DNA of 64,000 nucleotides, from the NCBI GenBank assembly GCA_015060015.1, contig SUZG01000002.1:1-64000 (forward strand), given 5' to 3'. Made by a program: the position numbers and the translations under genes. The notes beneath the pieces were generated by a model that worked only from the letters and a program-made list of their open reading frames with translations, did not search any database and was not told the origin of the DNA. Below, piece after piece: positions 51,276 to 61,413 of this stretch. Numbering within the stretch: position 1 is the stretch's first letter; every line of letters starts with the position of its first letter. The stretch comes from Rikenellaceae bacterium (GTDB lineage: Bacteria; Bacteroidota; Bacteroidia; Bacteroidales; Rikenellaceae).

Positions 51276-51299
51276 TTGAACTGTAAATGAATATAAAGT
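51276..51299 (-). repeat. Right arm of 24-bp imperfect inverted repeat (ttgaactgtaaatgaatataaagt)
   Basis: Reverse complement matches 49191-49214 at 21/24. Confidence 0.8.
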
Positions 51300-51331
51300 A
51301 TTTGTTATTTATATTTTGTTTTTCCAAACAA

Positions 51332-52252
51332 TTACATTCCATCCTCGCGTTGCAGGCGGTCGGCCTCCTCATCCGACACCCACTCCAAAATATTATAGAA
51401 GTGTCCTACGGTGCCGATATTCTCACCTACCTTCTCGACATAGACATGCATCCACAACTCCACAAAACGCTGGCACGAATTGAAATAGGAGTCATAATAT
51501 GGGCTATGCTCCGCCAGAATATGATTATCACCCAAAATCCAGCCCAAAACAGAGGCCTCATCACTCAACACCTGATTGCTATCCATCGTAACAAGCGGAT
51601 GGGCAGGCTCCTCCGGATTGAAGGTGATTGTAACATCGTAACCATCATAGAAAGCATCGTGCAGAATCACGGTATTCTCCTCGGTTGGATGCAACTCGGT
51701 CTTAATAAGGCGTTGATAGCTCGCATTATCGCCCGGATAGTTATAAATCAACAGAGAGGTAACCATGCACCAACCCGTAAAGTTATTGATATCGAACGGA
51801 CAGCTCTTATACATCACCACCTTGGTCATATCGCTACCGGCATAGAGGTCGTTCCACTTCAACTGCTCGGGAATAACCAATCGCAATTTGAAGCCAAGCG
51901 AGTCGGTAGGCTCGATATTATCATAGTGTCCCACAATCTCCACATTAGCCGAAAGTTTGCCGGCAGGGATGGTTACACTATTACTTTTAAGGCTGAAATG
52001 TTTGCCCTCAATGGCATTGCTTCCCGCATCAACAACCTCAACACCCACCGTACGGTCATAGTCGCAGGCTACGGTAGAGGCGATGGGGACATAGAAAGAT
52101 GAGCCATCAGCCAACACCATATTTGTCGATAGCGTATCGGCAAACATCATATATTCGGGGCCATCGTATGTGATGTATTTCTCGCTACACGACATCACGC
52201 ATAGGGACATAGCCACAGATATAAGTGAATAAAATATCTTTTTCATCGTCAT
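51332..52252 (-). CDS. DUF4843-like surface lipoprotein
   Basis: Lipobox VMSCSEK; YVPIASTVACDYDRTVGVEVVDAGSNAIEGKHFSL; position after susD. Confidence 0.7.
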   Translation of the reverse strand: MTMKKIFYSLISVAMSLCVMSCSEKYITYDGPEYMMFADTLSTNMVLADGSSFYVPIASTVACDYDRTVGVEVVDAGSNAIEGKHFSLKSNSVTIPAGKLSANVEIVGHYDNIEPTDSLGFKLRLVIPEQLKWNDLYAGSDMTKVVMYKSCPFDINNFTGWCMVTSLLIYNYPGDNASYQRLIKTELHPTEENTVILHDAFYDGYDVTITFNPEEPAHPLVTMDSNQVLSDEASVLGWILGDNHILAEHSPYYDSYFNSCQRFVELWMHVYVEKVGENIGTVGHFYNILEWVSDEEADRLQREDGM

Positions 52253-52258
52253 TACTTT

Positions 52259-53791
52259 TTATTTGTTGCTTTCGTTCGGTTGTACCTGCGAGCCCGGAGC
52301 CTCAATCTCATGCTGCGGGATGGGCCATACGAACAATGGATTGTCAGCCTTTATCTCCAACGAGCTACCCTCGGGCAATGATGAAGTCTGCGGCGTACGC
52401 TTAAAGCCACGACCTCCATTGTAGAGTGTACCCCAACGCTTCAGGTCATTCAGGCGGAAGCCCTCCATATATAGTTCTCGCACGCGTTCATCGGCAATCT
52501 GCTGCAAATAATTATCTGCCGTAAGCGACACCGCACCACCCGTCGCATAGCGGCTCTCACGCAGCGTTGTCAAATCCTTTGATGCCAGGCCATAGTTAGG
52601 TGATGACTGGCGGCAATAAGCCTCGGCACGAATCAGATACTGTTCTGCCAAGCGGAATGGCTTGGGCATAGAGACGTGGTAGATATACTGATTGAGGAAA
52701 TCGCCATTACCATAGTACTTCACGAGCAGAGGCCACGAGAGGGCGTGGTCGTATCCTGTCGGGAACTCCACGAAGAAACTATTATAACGCAAATCGGCAG
52801 CATCGTAGAGTTGCAATACCCACTGTGCCGGCACAAAATCGGGATAATAGTATGTGTAATCGACATTATAATTAAGGAAGACCTGACCCAAAGCACCGCC
52901 ATACGATGTGGTAGTGAAACCGACACGCCACAAAATCTCGGTACCCACATCATACTTCCACATATAGTCATAAAACGTCATACCCGATGAATATAACTGC
53001 TTGGCCGACGAGAGAGAATAGACCTCTTTCATATCAATCACCTTCGACGAATACTCCACAGCCGTAGTCCAATCCTGCATATTCAGAGCAACTCGTGCAC
53101 GCAGGGCATAGACAACACCCAGAGTCATATAGGTTGATGAGTGGCCAACATTCTCCTCGGCAAACAACTCTTCAGCCTTATCCAGATCCTCCAACACGAA
53201 CTCATAAGACTCTTTCAGCGATGCTCTTACAGCCTCCTCCTTTACAGAGTAATGGCGGCGAATAACAACACCCAGCTCATTCTCGGCTGTTGCAGGGTCG
53301 TAAGCCTTGCAGTAACATTTCAACAACTCCGAGTAAGCCAAAGCACGAATAGTATGGACCTCGGCAGTGTATTGCTCCAAGGTCTCGATAGTATCATCAT
53401 CGGTAAGCGATGCCACGACCTTGTCGATGCGTTCCAAATAGAAGTTACAATTGGAGATAACCTGATAAAGCGACGCATAGACCGCCTCAATTTCCGATGT
53501 TGTAGGACGTATATCCCACTGCCAGAACGAGCCGTAGGTATTGGTATTTCCCTCAACGGCATAGACCAAATCGGTCTGAATATCGGGCAGAAGCGTCAAG
53601 TAACCGCTATACAATGCACTACTCTTAAGCAGTGCATAAATACCCGTTACAAACTGCTCTGCATCATTGAATGTCTGCAAAGCCTCGTCCTCGGGGATGG
53701 CAGAACCGGGCAACTTATCCAAGCAGGATGTAATTGTCGCCGCAGCCGCCAGGCTTACAAATAGTATCTTTATATTGCGTAGTATATTCAT
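52259..53791 (-). CDS. RagB/SusD family nutrient-binding lipoprotein
   Basis: SCLDKLPGSAIPEDEALQTFNDAEQFVTGIYALLKS; C-terminal ERVRELYMEGFRLNDLKRWG, VWPIPQHEI. Confidence 0.94.
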   Translation of the reverse strand: MNILRNIKILFVSLAAAATITSCLDKLPGSAIPEDEALQTFNDAEQFVTGIYALLKSSALYSGYLTLLPDIQTDLVYAVEGNTNTYGSFWQWDIRPTTSEIEAVYASLYQVISNCNFYLERIDKVVASLTDDDTIETLEQYTAEVHTIRALAYSELLKCYCKAYDPATAENELGVVIRRHYSVKEEAVRASLKESYEFVLEDLDKAEELFAEENVGHSSTYMTLGVVYALRARVALNMQDWTTAVEYSSKVIDMKEVYSLSSAKQLYSSGMTFYDYMWKYDVGTEILWRVGFTTTSYGGALGQVFLNYNVDYTYYYPDFVPAQWVLQLYDAADLRYNSFFVEFPTGYDHALSWPLLVKYYGNGDFLNQYIYHVSMPKPFRLAEQYLIRAEAYCRQSSPNYGLASKDLTTLRESRYATGGAVSLTADNYLQQIADERVRELYMEGFRLNDLKRWGTLYNGGRGFKRTPQTSSLPEGSSLEIKADNPLFVWPIPQHEIEAPGSQVQPNESNK

Positions 53792-53797
53792 AGTGCG

Positions 53798-56761
53798 TTA
53801 GAATTTTAAGTCCAGACCGAATGTAAACTGACGAGCCATAGGATATTGTGCCGCATATATGTTGGCACTGCCCTCCGGATCAAGGCCCGAAAAATTAGTA
53901 AAGGTCAATAGATTTTGAGCCTGTGCATAGATTCTGATACCACTGAATACGCGAGTCTTTCGCACCAGATTCTGTGGCAACGAGTAGCTCAACATTACAT
54001 TCTTCAATCGCAAGAATGAAGCATCTTCCAGCAATCGGCTATCAAACTCGGTATATTCGCCGTGGCGAGGGATGTCAGTGACATCACCCGGACTCTTCCA
54101 TCTGTCGAGCAGACGACGCGACTGGTTATACGATGCGAATCGACCATTCGACTCATCGAAGTAGCGGTCGTTGTTAATCATATAGCGGTCAGCCACCCAG
54201 CTGAATTGAGCACTCAACGAAAGGCCCTTCCAGCTCAACGCAGTACCGAAACCGCCCTGCCAGGGAGCAATGTAGCTCTTACCGACCAAGACCTTATCCT
54301 CGTCACGCAACTCGTTGGTGATATTACCCTCCTTATCGTACCACAAGGCATCACCATTGGCGGGGTTTACACCTGCATAGCGGTTGATATAGAACTCTCC
54401 AAGAGGATGACCGACAACCAGCTTGGTATTGGTATTTGATCGTTCATACTCCTTGACACCGTTATACAACTCTACAATCTCGTTGTGGTTATACGACACA
54501 TTGGCATTTACCGACCACAGGAAATTTTCGGTAGCGATAAGCGAGGCATTGAGGTTAAGCTCGGCTCCGACATTTACCATCGTACCCACATTATCCCAAT
54601 AGTAGCCATAGCCCGTTGTTCCATAGGGTGCAGGCACCTCCATAAGCATATCCGAAGTACGCTTGTAGTAGAACTCCAAATCGACATTCAGACGGTTCCA
54701 GAAACCTGTGCGGAATGCAACATTCGTAGTCCAGGGCTTCTCCCAGCCGAGATTCTCGTTACCCGGTTGCATAAGAGCCATACCGGCATTGCCCACATAA
54801 TCGAGGCCGCCACCTACCAAAGACATATGCTCATAGTTGGGGATTGAGGAGTTACCCGACGTACCCGTAGATACGGAGAACTGTGCCGAAGTAAACCAAT
54901 CGGCTACCGAAGTGAAGAAATCTTCGTTACGCACATCCCACATAAAGCCCAATGACCAGAAAGCCGCCCAGCGACGCGACGCACCGAAACGCGATGAAGC
55001 ATCGGCACGAGCCGCAGCCTCAAAGAAGTAGCGATTTTTCAAACTATATTCACCACGTGCGAAGAACGACAGGAAGCCATAGTCGGAGTCGGTTGTATCA
55101 CTCCACGATGTGGCACGCGTACCTGTTGAGATATTTGTCAGCAGGTCATTGTTCTGACCCTCGGTCATAAGGCTGAACGCCTCATAATGGTAATCAACGC
55201 CCTCCTGACCCGCCATAACGGTAAATGAATGGTCGCTACCTGCATCAAACTTATAGGTAATCGTGTTCGTTACGGTCAGGTTGTAGCCATCGGTTGAGGA
55301 ACGCGATGCAGAGCCCTGACCCTGATTGGGTGCATAGCTCGGATACGACACTCCAAAACCTGTTGTATGCGAGTAATCAGCACCAAACTGCGAACGTATC
55401 GTAAGGCCCTCGATGGGCGTAAACTCGGCAAAAATAGTCGAGATAAGCTTGTACTTCTTGTAGTGTACGGGGTTATTTTCAAGCCACTCCAACGGGTTCT
55501 GGCCATTACCCTTCCACGAGCCATCGGCGATAGAAGCCAACGAGCCGTCCTCGCGATAAGGATTCCAGTATGGCATCATAAAACGTGCTGCCGAGATAGG
55601 TGTAACAAGGGTATAAGCACCCTCGTCTGCCTGCTGAATCTTCTGGAAGTTGAGCATCGTGTTACTGCCAATCTTCATCCAATCAGCAGCCTTTCTCTCG
55701 AAGTTGGCACGCAATGAATAGCGTTCGAATGTAGAGCCTACGGCTGTACCGTCCTGACTGTAATAACCACCCGACACATAGTAGTTGCTCTTCTCGTCTG
55801 CACCCGAAGCCGAGAGCTCATAGCTCTGCAACATAGCCGACGAGTTGAATACAACATCCTGCCAATTGACATCAGTCTTGCTCAACAACGGATAGTTCTG
55901 ACCCGTAGTCATACCTATCTCCTTCTCGTAGGCGATACGTTCAGCCGTATTCATCAAGTCCCACTTCTTGTCGTTTGCAATCTGCGAGAATCCGAGCTGC
56001 ATACGATACTCTATATTGGGTCGATCCGATTTACGGCCTCGCTTGGTGGTTATCACGATAACACCATTTGCCGCACGAGCACCATAGATTGATGTTGATG
56101 AGGCATCCTTCAATACCGACAAAGACTCGATATCGGCAGGGGCGATAGTATTAAAATCACTCGCCGAGATAGGTACTCCGTCAAGGATATAGAGCGGGGC
56201 TGTTCCCGAATTGATAGAGTTCGTACCACGAATGGTCATCGTCGCCGATGCACTTGGTTCTCCCGTATTCGACAATACGGTAAGACCCGCCACCTGACCC
56301 TGCAACGCCTGGTCGAAGGCTGCAGTGGGCGTCTTCTCAATCTTCTCGGTCTTGACAGAGGCGACCGAGCCGGCCACAGTACCCTTCTTACGGACACCGT
56401 AGGCAATGACCACCACATCGTCAATGTCCTCACTCTCCATCTGCATCTCAACATTGAACACTACCGATTCACTACCCTCCGGCACGGTATATTCCACCGC
56501 CTGAAATCCGAGGTACGAGAAGGTCAGCACGCTGCCCTCCACAGCCTCAATCGAGTAGGTTCCGTCGATTTGAGATATCACTCCCTGAAAATTATCGGTA
56601 ACGACCGTTACACCAATCAGAGGTTCTTTATCCTCGGCTGATGTAATCGTACCGCTTACGGTCACTTTGCTCTTCTGCTGTGCCTGAACCACAGAAGGCG
56701 TCGTAATGCAAAACACTACGCACAGACCAATCAATAGATATTTAATAATTCCTCTATACAT
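53798..56761 (-). CDS. SusC/RagA TonB-linked outer-membrane transporter (preferred start 56761; ORF-track start 56788)
   Basis: Carboxypeptidase-regulatory-like N-terminus VTVSGTITSAEDKEPLIGVTVV, plug RGTNSINSGTAPLYILDGVPI, C-terminal FTFGLDLKF. Confidence 0.95.
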   Translation of the reverse strand: MYRGIIKYLLIGLCVVFCITTPSVVQAQQKSKVTVSGTITSAEDKEPLIGVTVVTDNFQGVISQIDGTYSIEAVEGSVLTFSYLGFQAVEYTVPEGSESVVFNVEMQMESEDIDDVVVIAYGVRKKGTVAGSVASVKTEKIEKTPTAAFDQALQGQVAGLTVLSNTGEPSASATMTIRGTNSINSGTAPLYILDGVPISASDFNTIAPADIESLSVLKDASSTSIYGARAANGVIVITTKRGRKSDRPNIEYRMQLGFSQIANDKKWDLMNTAERIAYEKEIGMTTGQNYPLLSKTDVNWQDVVFNSSAMLQSYELSASGADEKSNYYVSGGYYSQDGTAVGSTFERYSLRANFERKAADWMKIGSNTMLNFQKIQQADEGAYTLVTPISAARFMMPYWNPYREDGSLASIADGSWKGNGQNPLEWLENNPVHYKKYKLISTIFAEFTPIEGLTIRSQFGADYSHTTGFGVSYPSYAPNQGQGSASRSSTDGYNLTVTNTITYKFDAGSDHSFTVMAGQEGVDYHYEAFSLMTEGQNNDLLTNISTGTRATSWSDTTDSDYGFLSFFARGEYSLKNRYFFEAAARADASSRFGASRRWAAFWSLGFMWDVRNEDFFTSVADWFTSAQFSVSTGTSGNSSIPNYEHMSLVGGGLDYVGNAGMALMQPGNENLGWEKPWTTNVAFRTGFWNRLNVDLEFYYKRTSDMLMEVPAPYGTTGYGYYWDNVGTMVNVGAELNLNASLIATENFLWSVNANVSYNHNEIVELYNGVKEYERSNTNTKLVVGHPLGEFYINRYAGVNPANGDALWYDKEGNITNELRDEDKVLVGKSYIAPWQGGFGTALSWKGLSLSAQFSWVADRYMINNDRYFDESNGRFASYNQSRRLLDRWKSPGDVTDIPRHGEYTEFDSRLLEDASFLRLKNVMLSYSLPQNLVRKTRVFSGIRIYAQAQNLLTFTNFSGLDPEGSANIYAAQYPMARQFTFGLDLKF

Positions 56762-56768
56762 AACACCG

Positions 56769-56800
56769 CAAAGGTAACACATTCTCATACAACAGCCAAA
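56769..56800 (-). promoter_or_regulatory. SusC promoter TTTG-N20-TACCTTTG
   Basis: Canonical Bacteroidetes sigma-ABfr spacing on minus strand, -7 box ends 7 nt before ATG at 56761. Confidence 0.7.
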
Positions 56801-57004
56801 AAATGTAACATTTTTATTCGTTTTTTGCCCTTTTACTTTAATTATATGTGAATATTGGAATTTTTATGCAAGTTTGCTGCATATAGCACACACATATATA
56901 AACACTCAATAGGTGTGGCATATCAGCAATAAATCAACGTACCATCGATAGGTTGTATGAAAAATTTGGAGAGAAATAAAATCGTGCGTATATTTGCATC
57001 GCAG

Positions 57005-57064
<60 letters not shown>

Positions 57065-57080
<16 letters not shown>

Positions 57081-57227
57081 CAACACTTTCGACAAGCGGT
57101 TGCCCAAAGGCGACCGCTTTGTTGTTTTCGCATAAGAGGGAAATTTATTTACCTAATTTATGCGGAAACGGCAAAGAGCTGATGCCAATCGGCATCTTGG
57201 CGAAAGTGATTGCAAGGGCCCCGCCGG
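57065..57227. repeat. Copy 1 of 163-bp direct repeat starting in tRNA-Ala T-loop (aatccgatattctccacaacac...ggccccgccg)
   Basis: Recurs at offset 217 almost identically. Confidence 0.95.
57094..57128 (+). terminator. tRNA-Ala terminator (aagcggttgcc-caaa-ggcgaccgctttgttgtttt)
   Basis: GC-rich stem plus T-rich tail. Confidence 0.75.
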
Positions 57228-57240
57228 CAAGGCGAAGGAG

Positions 57241-57281
57241 AGGGCATGCGGTACGAAGCGGCCAGCGAGTATAGCATGGCC
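57241..57281. repeat. Shared 41-nt linker, Ala copy (agggcatgcggtacgaagcggccagcgagtatagcatggcc)
   Basis: 38/41 identical to 41062-41102; immediately followed by tRNA-Ala tail copy. Confidence 0.9.
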
Positions 57282-57444
57282 AATCCGATATTCTCCACAA
57301 CACTTTCGACAAGCGGTTGCCCAAAGGCGACCGCTTTGTTGTTTTCGCATAAGAGGGAAATTTATTTACCTAATTTATGCGGAAACGGCAAAGAGCTGAT
57401 GCCAATCGGCATCTTGGCGAAAGTGATTACAAGGGCCCCGCCGA
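57282..57444. repeat. Copy 2 of the 163-bp direct repeat, including a tRNA-Ala 3'-tail copy and second terminator hairpin
   Basis: Read directly; offset 217. Confidence 0.95.
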
Positions 57445-57478
57445 GGCGACCGCTTTGTTGTTTTTGCATAAAAGAGAT
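57445..57478. repeat. Partial third copy (aggcgaccgctttgttgtttttgcataaaagaga)
   Basis: Matches 57108-57141 and 57325-57358 with few differences. Confidence 0.8.
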
Positions 57479-57537
57479 ATATGGCACGACAATTGCTTAT
57501 GATAGTGGCAGAATTATTCCAAAAACATCAGTATTAT

Positions 57538-58110
57538 ATGAAAAGAATTCTACTATCACTATCGTTGCTTACACTTTTTTGTGCAACGGGTTGTTCGCAA
57601 CAGGCGCGTTGGAATCACAAACAGAAAGAGGCTATGCGTGAAGCACTGCGTCAGTATCGCGATATGGTCTATCTTGAAGATCTGACCGAACCGGAGTTTG
57701 TAATTTTCACCGATGGTGTCGCCACCGAAATCGAGGAGGTATATCCCGTCTATACGGCATTTATCGAGATGCCCGGCGTGAACGACACGGTGGATATGTT
57801 TGTCGTTACGACTATCGTGGATGAGATAAACACCGACGCACACAATATGCGACATCTGTATCCCTACCGTGAGCTGGTAAGTCAAGGCATTTTGCCCGAC
57901 CGTCTAACCCACAGCGACCAACGAAATTTCTATCGCTGTCTTGCAAAGAAGGTCAATGCAACATTCTCTACAACAGAGCAGTTTATGTCGGCAGTGATTA
58001 TGGCGGACTCGGCCTCAAATGCACAGATTACGAAGATGCAGCAAGAGTGTGCCGCCGACCTGTTTAACTGGGTTATTGAGATTGACGAAGTTGATATTAT
58101 CGAGAACTAA
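57538..58110 (+). CDS. Hypothetical lipoprotein (preferred start 57538; ORF-track start 57481)
   Basis: MKRILLSLSLLTLFCATGCSQQ signal/lipobox. Confidence 0.7.
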   Translation: MKRILLSLSLLTLFCATGCSQQARWNHKQKEAMREALRQYRDMVYLEDLTEPEFVIFTDGVATEIEEVYPVYTAFIEMPGVNDTVDMFVVTTIVDEINTDAHNMRHLYPYRELVSQGILPDRLTHSDQRNFYRCLAKKVNATFSTTEQFMSAVIMADSASNAQITKMQQECAADLFNWVIEIDEVDIIEN

Positions 58111-58223
58111 AAGTGTTCTTAACCATAAGCAACAACACCTTATTACTTTTTCCTGACAAAGCAGAGGTCGCCATTCATCTAATGAAGGCGACCTCAAATT
58201 TTATCTATCAGCACAACCGACCG

Positions 58224-59528
58224 TTACTTCTGTCGGAAATAGATCTGAATAGGTACTCCCGAAAAATCCCACTGATCGCGAATCTTATTCTCCAAGTAGC
58301 GGCGATAAGACTCCTTGATATACTGCGGCAGATTGACAAAGAACGCAAACTGCGGCGTGGGAGTAGGCAACTGCGTAGCGTACTTGATACGGATATATTT
58401 ACCCTTTGTAGATGCGGGTGGATAATCCTCAATAACGGGAAGGATATAGTCGTTAAGCTCCGATGTAGGGATGCGGCGGCGACGCGAATTATATACGCGG
58501 ATAGCCTGCTGCAACACCTCCAATATACGCTGCTTGTTGATTACAGAGGTAAAGATGATGGGGATATCATTGAACGGAGCCAACTTCTTCTCCAAGAACT
58601 CCTTCCACTCCTTCATCGTATTGCTCTCCTTCTCTATAAGGTCCCACTTATTGACCACGATAACGCAGCCCTTGCGGTTGCGGACAATAAGGTTGTGGAT
58701 ATTCAAGTCCTGCGACTCCAAACCCTGTTGTGCGTCGAGCATCAGGATACATACATCCGAATTCTCAATGGCACGGATAGAACGCATAACAGAGTAGAAC
58801 TCCAAGTCCTCCATCTCTTTGCCCTTCTTACGCATACCGGCTGTATCGACAAGATAGAAATCCATATCATACTTATTGTAACGCGTATGGATCGAGTCGC
58901 GTGTCGTACCGGCAATGCTCGTTACGATGTTACGTTCCTCGCCAAGCAAGGCATTGGTCATTGACGACTTGCCCACATTGGGACGACCCACGATAGTAAT
59001 GCGTGGCAAATCCTCCAACTCCTCGGCTTTGGTATCCTCCGGCAACTGACGCAAAATCTCGTCCATCAAATCGCCCGTTCCGCTACCCGACATTGAAGAT
59101 ATGCAGAAGATATCGCCCAAGCCCAGCGAGTAGAACTCGTGCGACTGATAGATAAGGTCATAATTATCAACCTTGTTGCAGACTACCAGCACCTTCTTGC
59201 CTGAACGACGCAACACATCGGCCATCATCATATCGAGGTCGGTAACACCCGTCTTTACCTCCACCATAAAGAGGATAAGATCGGCCTCCTCGATGGCCAG
59301 CATCACCTGACGACGGATATCATCCTCAAAGATATCATCGGTATTTACGGCGTAACCACCTGTATCAATGATTGAAAACTCCTTACCATTCCAATCGGTC
59401 TTACCGTAATGACGGTCGCGTGTTGTACCGGCTGTTTCATCCACGATGGCCTGACGATGTCCTACCAAGCGGTTGAAAAGAGTCGATTTACCGACATTCG
59501 GGCGACCTACTATTGCTACTAAACTCAT
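58224..59528 (-). CDS. der: Ribosome-associated GTPase Der (EngA), two G domains
   Basis: [18 protein letters not shown] and [21 protein letters not shown]-like C-terminus. Confidence 0.96.
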   Translation of the reverse strand: MSLVAIVGRPNVGKSTLFNRLVGHRQAIVDETAGTTRDRHYGKTDWNGKEFSIIDTGGYAVNTDDIFEDDIRRQVMLAIEEADLILFMVEVKTGVTDLDMMMADVLRRSGKKVLVVCNKVDNYDLIYQSHEFYSLGLGDIFCISSMSGSGTGDLMDEILRQLPEDTKAEELEDLPRITIVGRPNVGKSSMTNALLGEERNIVTSIAGTTRDSIHTRYNKYDMDFYLVDTAGMRKKGKEMEDLEFYSVMRSIRAIENSDVCILMLDAQQGLESQDLNIHNLIVRNRKGCVIVVNKWDLIEKESNTMKEWKEFLEKKLAPFNDIPIIFTSVINKQRILEVLQQAIRVYNSRRRRIPTSELNDYILPVIEDYPPASTKGKYIRIKYATQLPTPTPQFAFFVNLPQYIKESYRRYLENKIRDQWDFSGVPIQIYFRQK

Positions 59529-59625
59529 ATATTATCGTCTCTATAAAATTTTCAGCGAAATTATTTCCGCCGCAAAGATAATATAAATCAAGGAATTCAC
59601 CAAAGCATTTGCTATTTGATAAAAA

Positions 59626-60306
59626 ATGTGTATATTTGAAAAATATAAATTGCGGAGATTTTGTTTTTTTATGCGTAAAAGCCTGTTTTGTAAGATATTG
59701 ATTTGTGTGGCTATGATGACGGCCTTTGCTGCGAAGGCAGAGGCTCAAAACAGTTTTTACTACGACATCGCCAACAGCAATCGCAAAAAATCATCAGCCG
59801 AGATGGGTATATCGCTTGCAGGTGTCTATATGTTCACCTCGCCCGAATCGCCCGATGTTGTACTGAAACCACGCATCGGCATACGAGGAGCTCTTTCGAT
59901 GGCGATATGCTGGCAAAAAAAATACGCACTGCAATTTGATTTGGCCTACCTCTACAACAAAGTGGAGGCAAAGCGTGGCGAAACGGAGTATGACGTAAAG
60001 GCGGGAACTATGGAAATTCCTGTAATGTTCTCCTATCGAGGCATAGGCCCGCTGCGACTGAACGCAGGATTGGTCTTTTCTGTTGTCGGCACAGGCCGCT
60101 ACGATTTGGTCTCGGAACGCATTGAGTTTGGCTCGCTGCGACCCTTGATGGGTTATACGGTTGGTGTGGGTGTAAATCTGACACAACATCTACTCATTGA
60201 GAGCCGTTTTACCGGTGGGTTCAAAAGCACAATGAACTACTTTGAGGGTGCAGAGTTCTACACACGCAGCAGTTGGCTCACACTCGGTATTGGATATATG
60301 TTTTAA
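59626..60306 (+). CDS. Outer-membrane beta-barrel (PorT-like) protein; true start may be MRKSLFCKIL (~59671)
   Basis: Signal peptide at MRKSLFCKILICVAMMTAFAAKAEAQ; C-terminal WLTLGIGYMF. Confidence 0.72.
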   Translation: MCIFEKYKLRRFCFFMRKSLFCKILICVAMMTAFAAKAEAQNSFYYDIANSNRKKSSAEMGISLAGVYMFTSPESPDVVLKPRIGIRGALSMAICWQKKYALQFDLAYLYNKVEAKRGETEYDVKAGTMEIPVMFSYRGIGPLRLNAGLVFSVVGTGRYDLVSERIEFGSLRPLMGYTVGVGVNLTQHLLIESRFTGGFKSTMNYFEGAEFYTRSSWLTLGIGYMF

Positions 60307-60315
60307 CAACAAAAT

Positions 60316-61386
60316 ATGGCTAACGAAGCAATAAATAAAGAGGTTATAATCGAGGGTGTGGATCCTCGCGAACTATATGGAGCCCAGGAGTGTTTTCTGG
60401 AGCAGATGCGGGAGCTTTCGCCCACAGTAAAGATTGTGGCACGAGGCTCGTCGCTGAAAGTCTTGGGTGCAAAACGCGACGTGGAGAGTTTTGAACGCAA
60501 GATAGGAGCTTTGGTAGCCTACTATGTAAAGTATGGGCACATCTCCAATGAGGTCGTGTCGCAAGCCTTCTCAACGGGCATCAGCGAGTGTTCGGAGCCG
60601 GTCAGCGACAAGGATACTATCGTCTTTGGAAACAATGGCAATATCATCCGTGCACGCACGGTCAATCAGCGTCGTCTGGTGGAGCTCTATAGCAAAAACG
60701 ACCTTCTCTTTGCCGTAGGTCCGGCAGGTTCGGGCAAGACCTATACGGCTATTGCCCTTGCCGTCAAGGCCCTCAAAGAGAAGGAGGTGAGAAGGGTCAT
60801 CCTCACTCGTCCTGCGGTTGAGGCGGGTGAAAAGCTGGGATTTCTGCCCGGAGATATGAAGGAGAAGTTAGACCCCTACCTGCAACCACTGTATGATGCA
60901 CTGAACGATATGATACCGGCAGCAAAATTGCAGAAATATCTTGAAGACGGCACCGTACAGATTGCACCGCTTGCCTATATGCGAGGTCGCACGCTGGATA
61001 ATGCCTTTGTGATACTGGACGAAGCACAGAATACCACGCGTTCACAGATAAAGATGTTCTTGACGCGTATGGGTCGCAATGCAAAGTTTATCGTCACGGG
61101 CGATGTAACGCAGATAGACCTTCCGCGAAAAAGCGATAGCGGACTTACGCAGGCGATGGATACTCTGCGAAATATAACGGGTATAGGAATGGTGGAGTTT
61201 GACAAACGCGACATCGTGCGACACCCGTTGGTGAAGTATATCGTTGATGCTTTTGACAAGCGTGCCGCCGCAGAGGAGAAGGCCGAGAAGGTGCGAAAAG
61301 AGGAAAGTGAGGAAAAGGATGAAAAGACGGAGAAAGCGGACAAAACACCCGTAGTACGCCTTCGCAAGACAAGAAAAGATGAGTAA
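60316..61386 (+). CDS. PhoH family ATPase
   Basis: FAVGPAGSGKTYTAIALAV, ILTRPAVEAGEKLGFLPGDMKEKLDPYLQPLYDAL, LDEAQNTTRSQIKMFLTRMG. Confidence 0.95.
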   Translation: MANEAINKEVIIEGVDPRELYGAQECFLEQMRELSPTVKIVARGSSLKVLGAKRDVESFERKIGALVAYYVKYGHISNEVVSQAFSTGISECSEPVSDKDTIVFGNNGNIIRARTVNQRRLVELYSKNDLLFAVGPAGSGKTYTAIALAVKALKEKEVRRVILTRPAVEAGEKLGFLPGDMKEKLDPYLQPLYDALNDMIPAAKLQKYLEDGTVQIAPLAYMRGRTLDNAFVILDEAQNTTRSQIKMFLTRMGRNAKFIVTGDVTQIDLPRKSDSGLTQAMDTLRNITGIGMVEFDKRDIVRHPLVKYIVDAFDKRAAAEEKAEKVRKEESEEKDEKTEKADKTPVVRLRKTRKDE

Positions 61387-61413
61387 ATAAATAATAACTT
61401 AAAACTGATTGAT

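Noticed and set aside
51287-52102. 271-aa plus-strand ORF
   Set aside because: Antisense to the DUF4843-like lipoprotein; no domain.
58113-58964. 283-aa plus-strand ORF
   Set aside because: Antisense to der (strong GTPase motifs on minus strand); shadow ORF.
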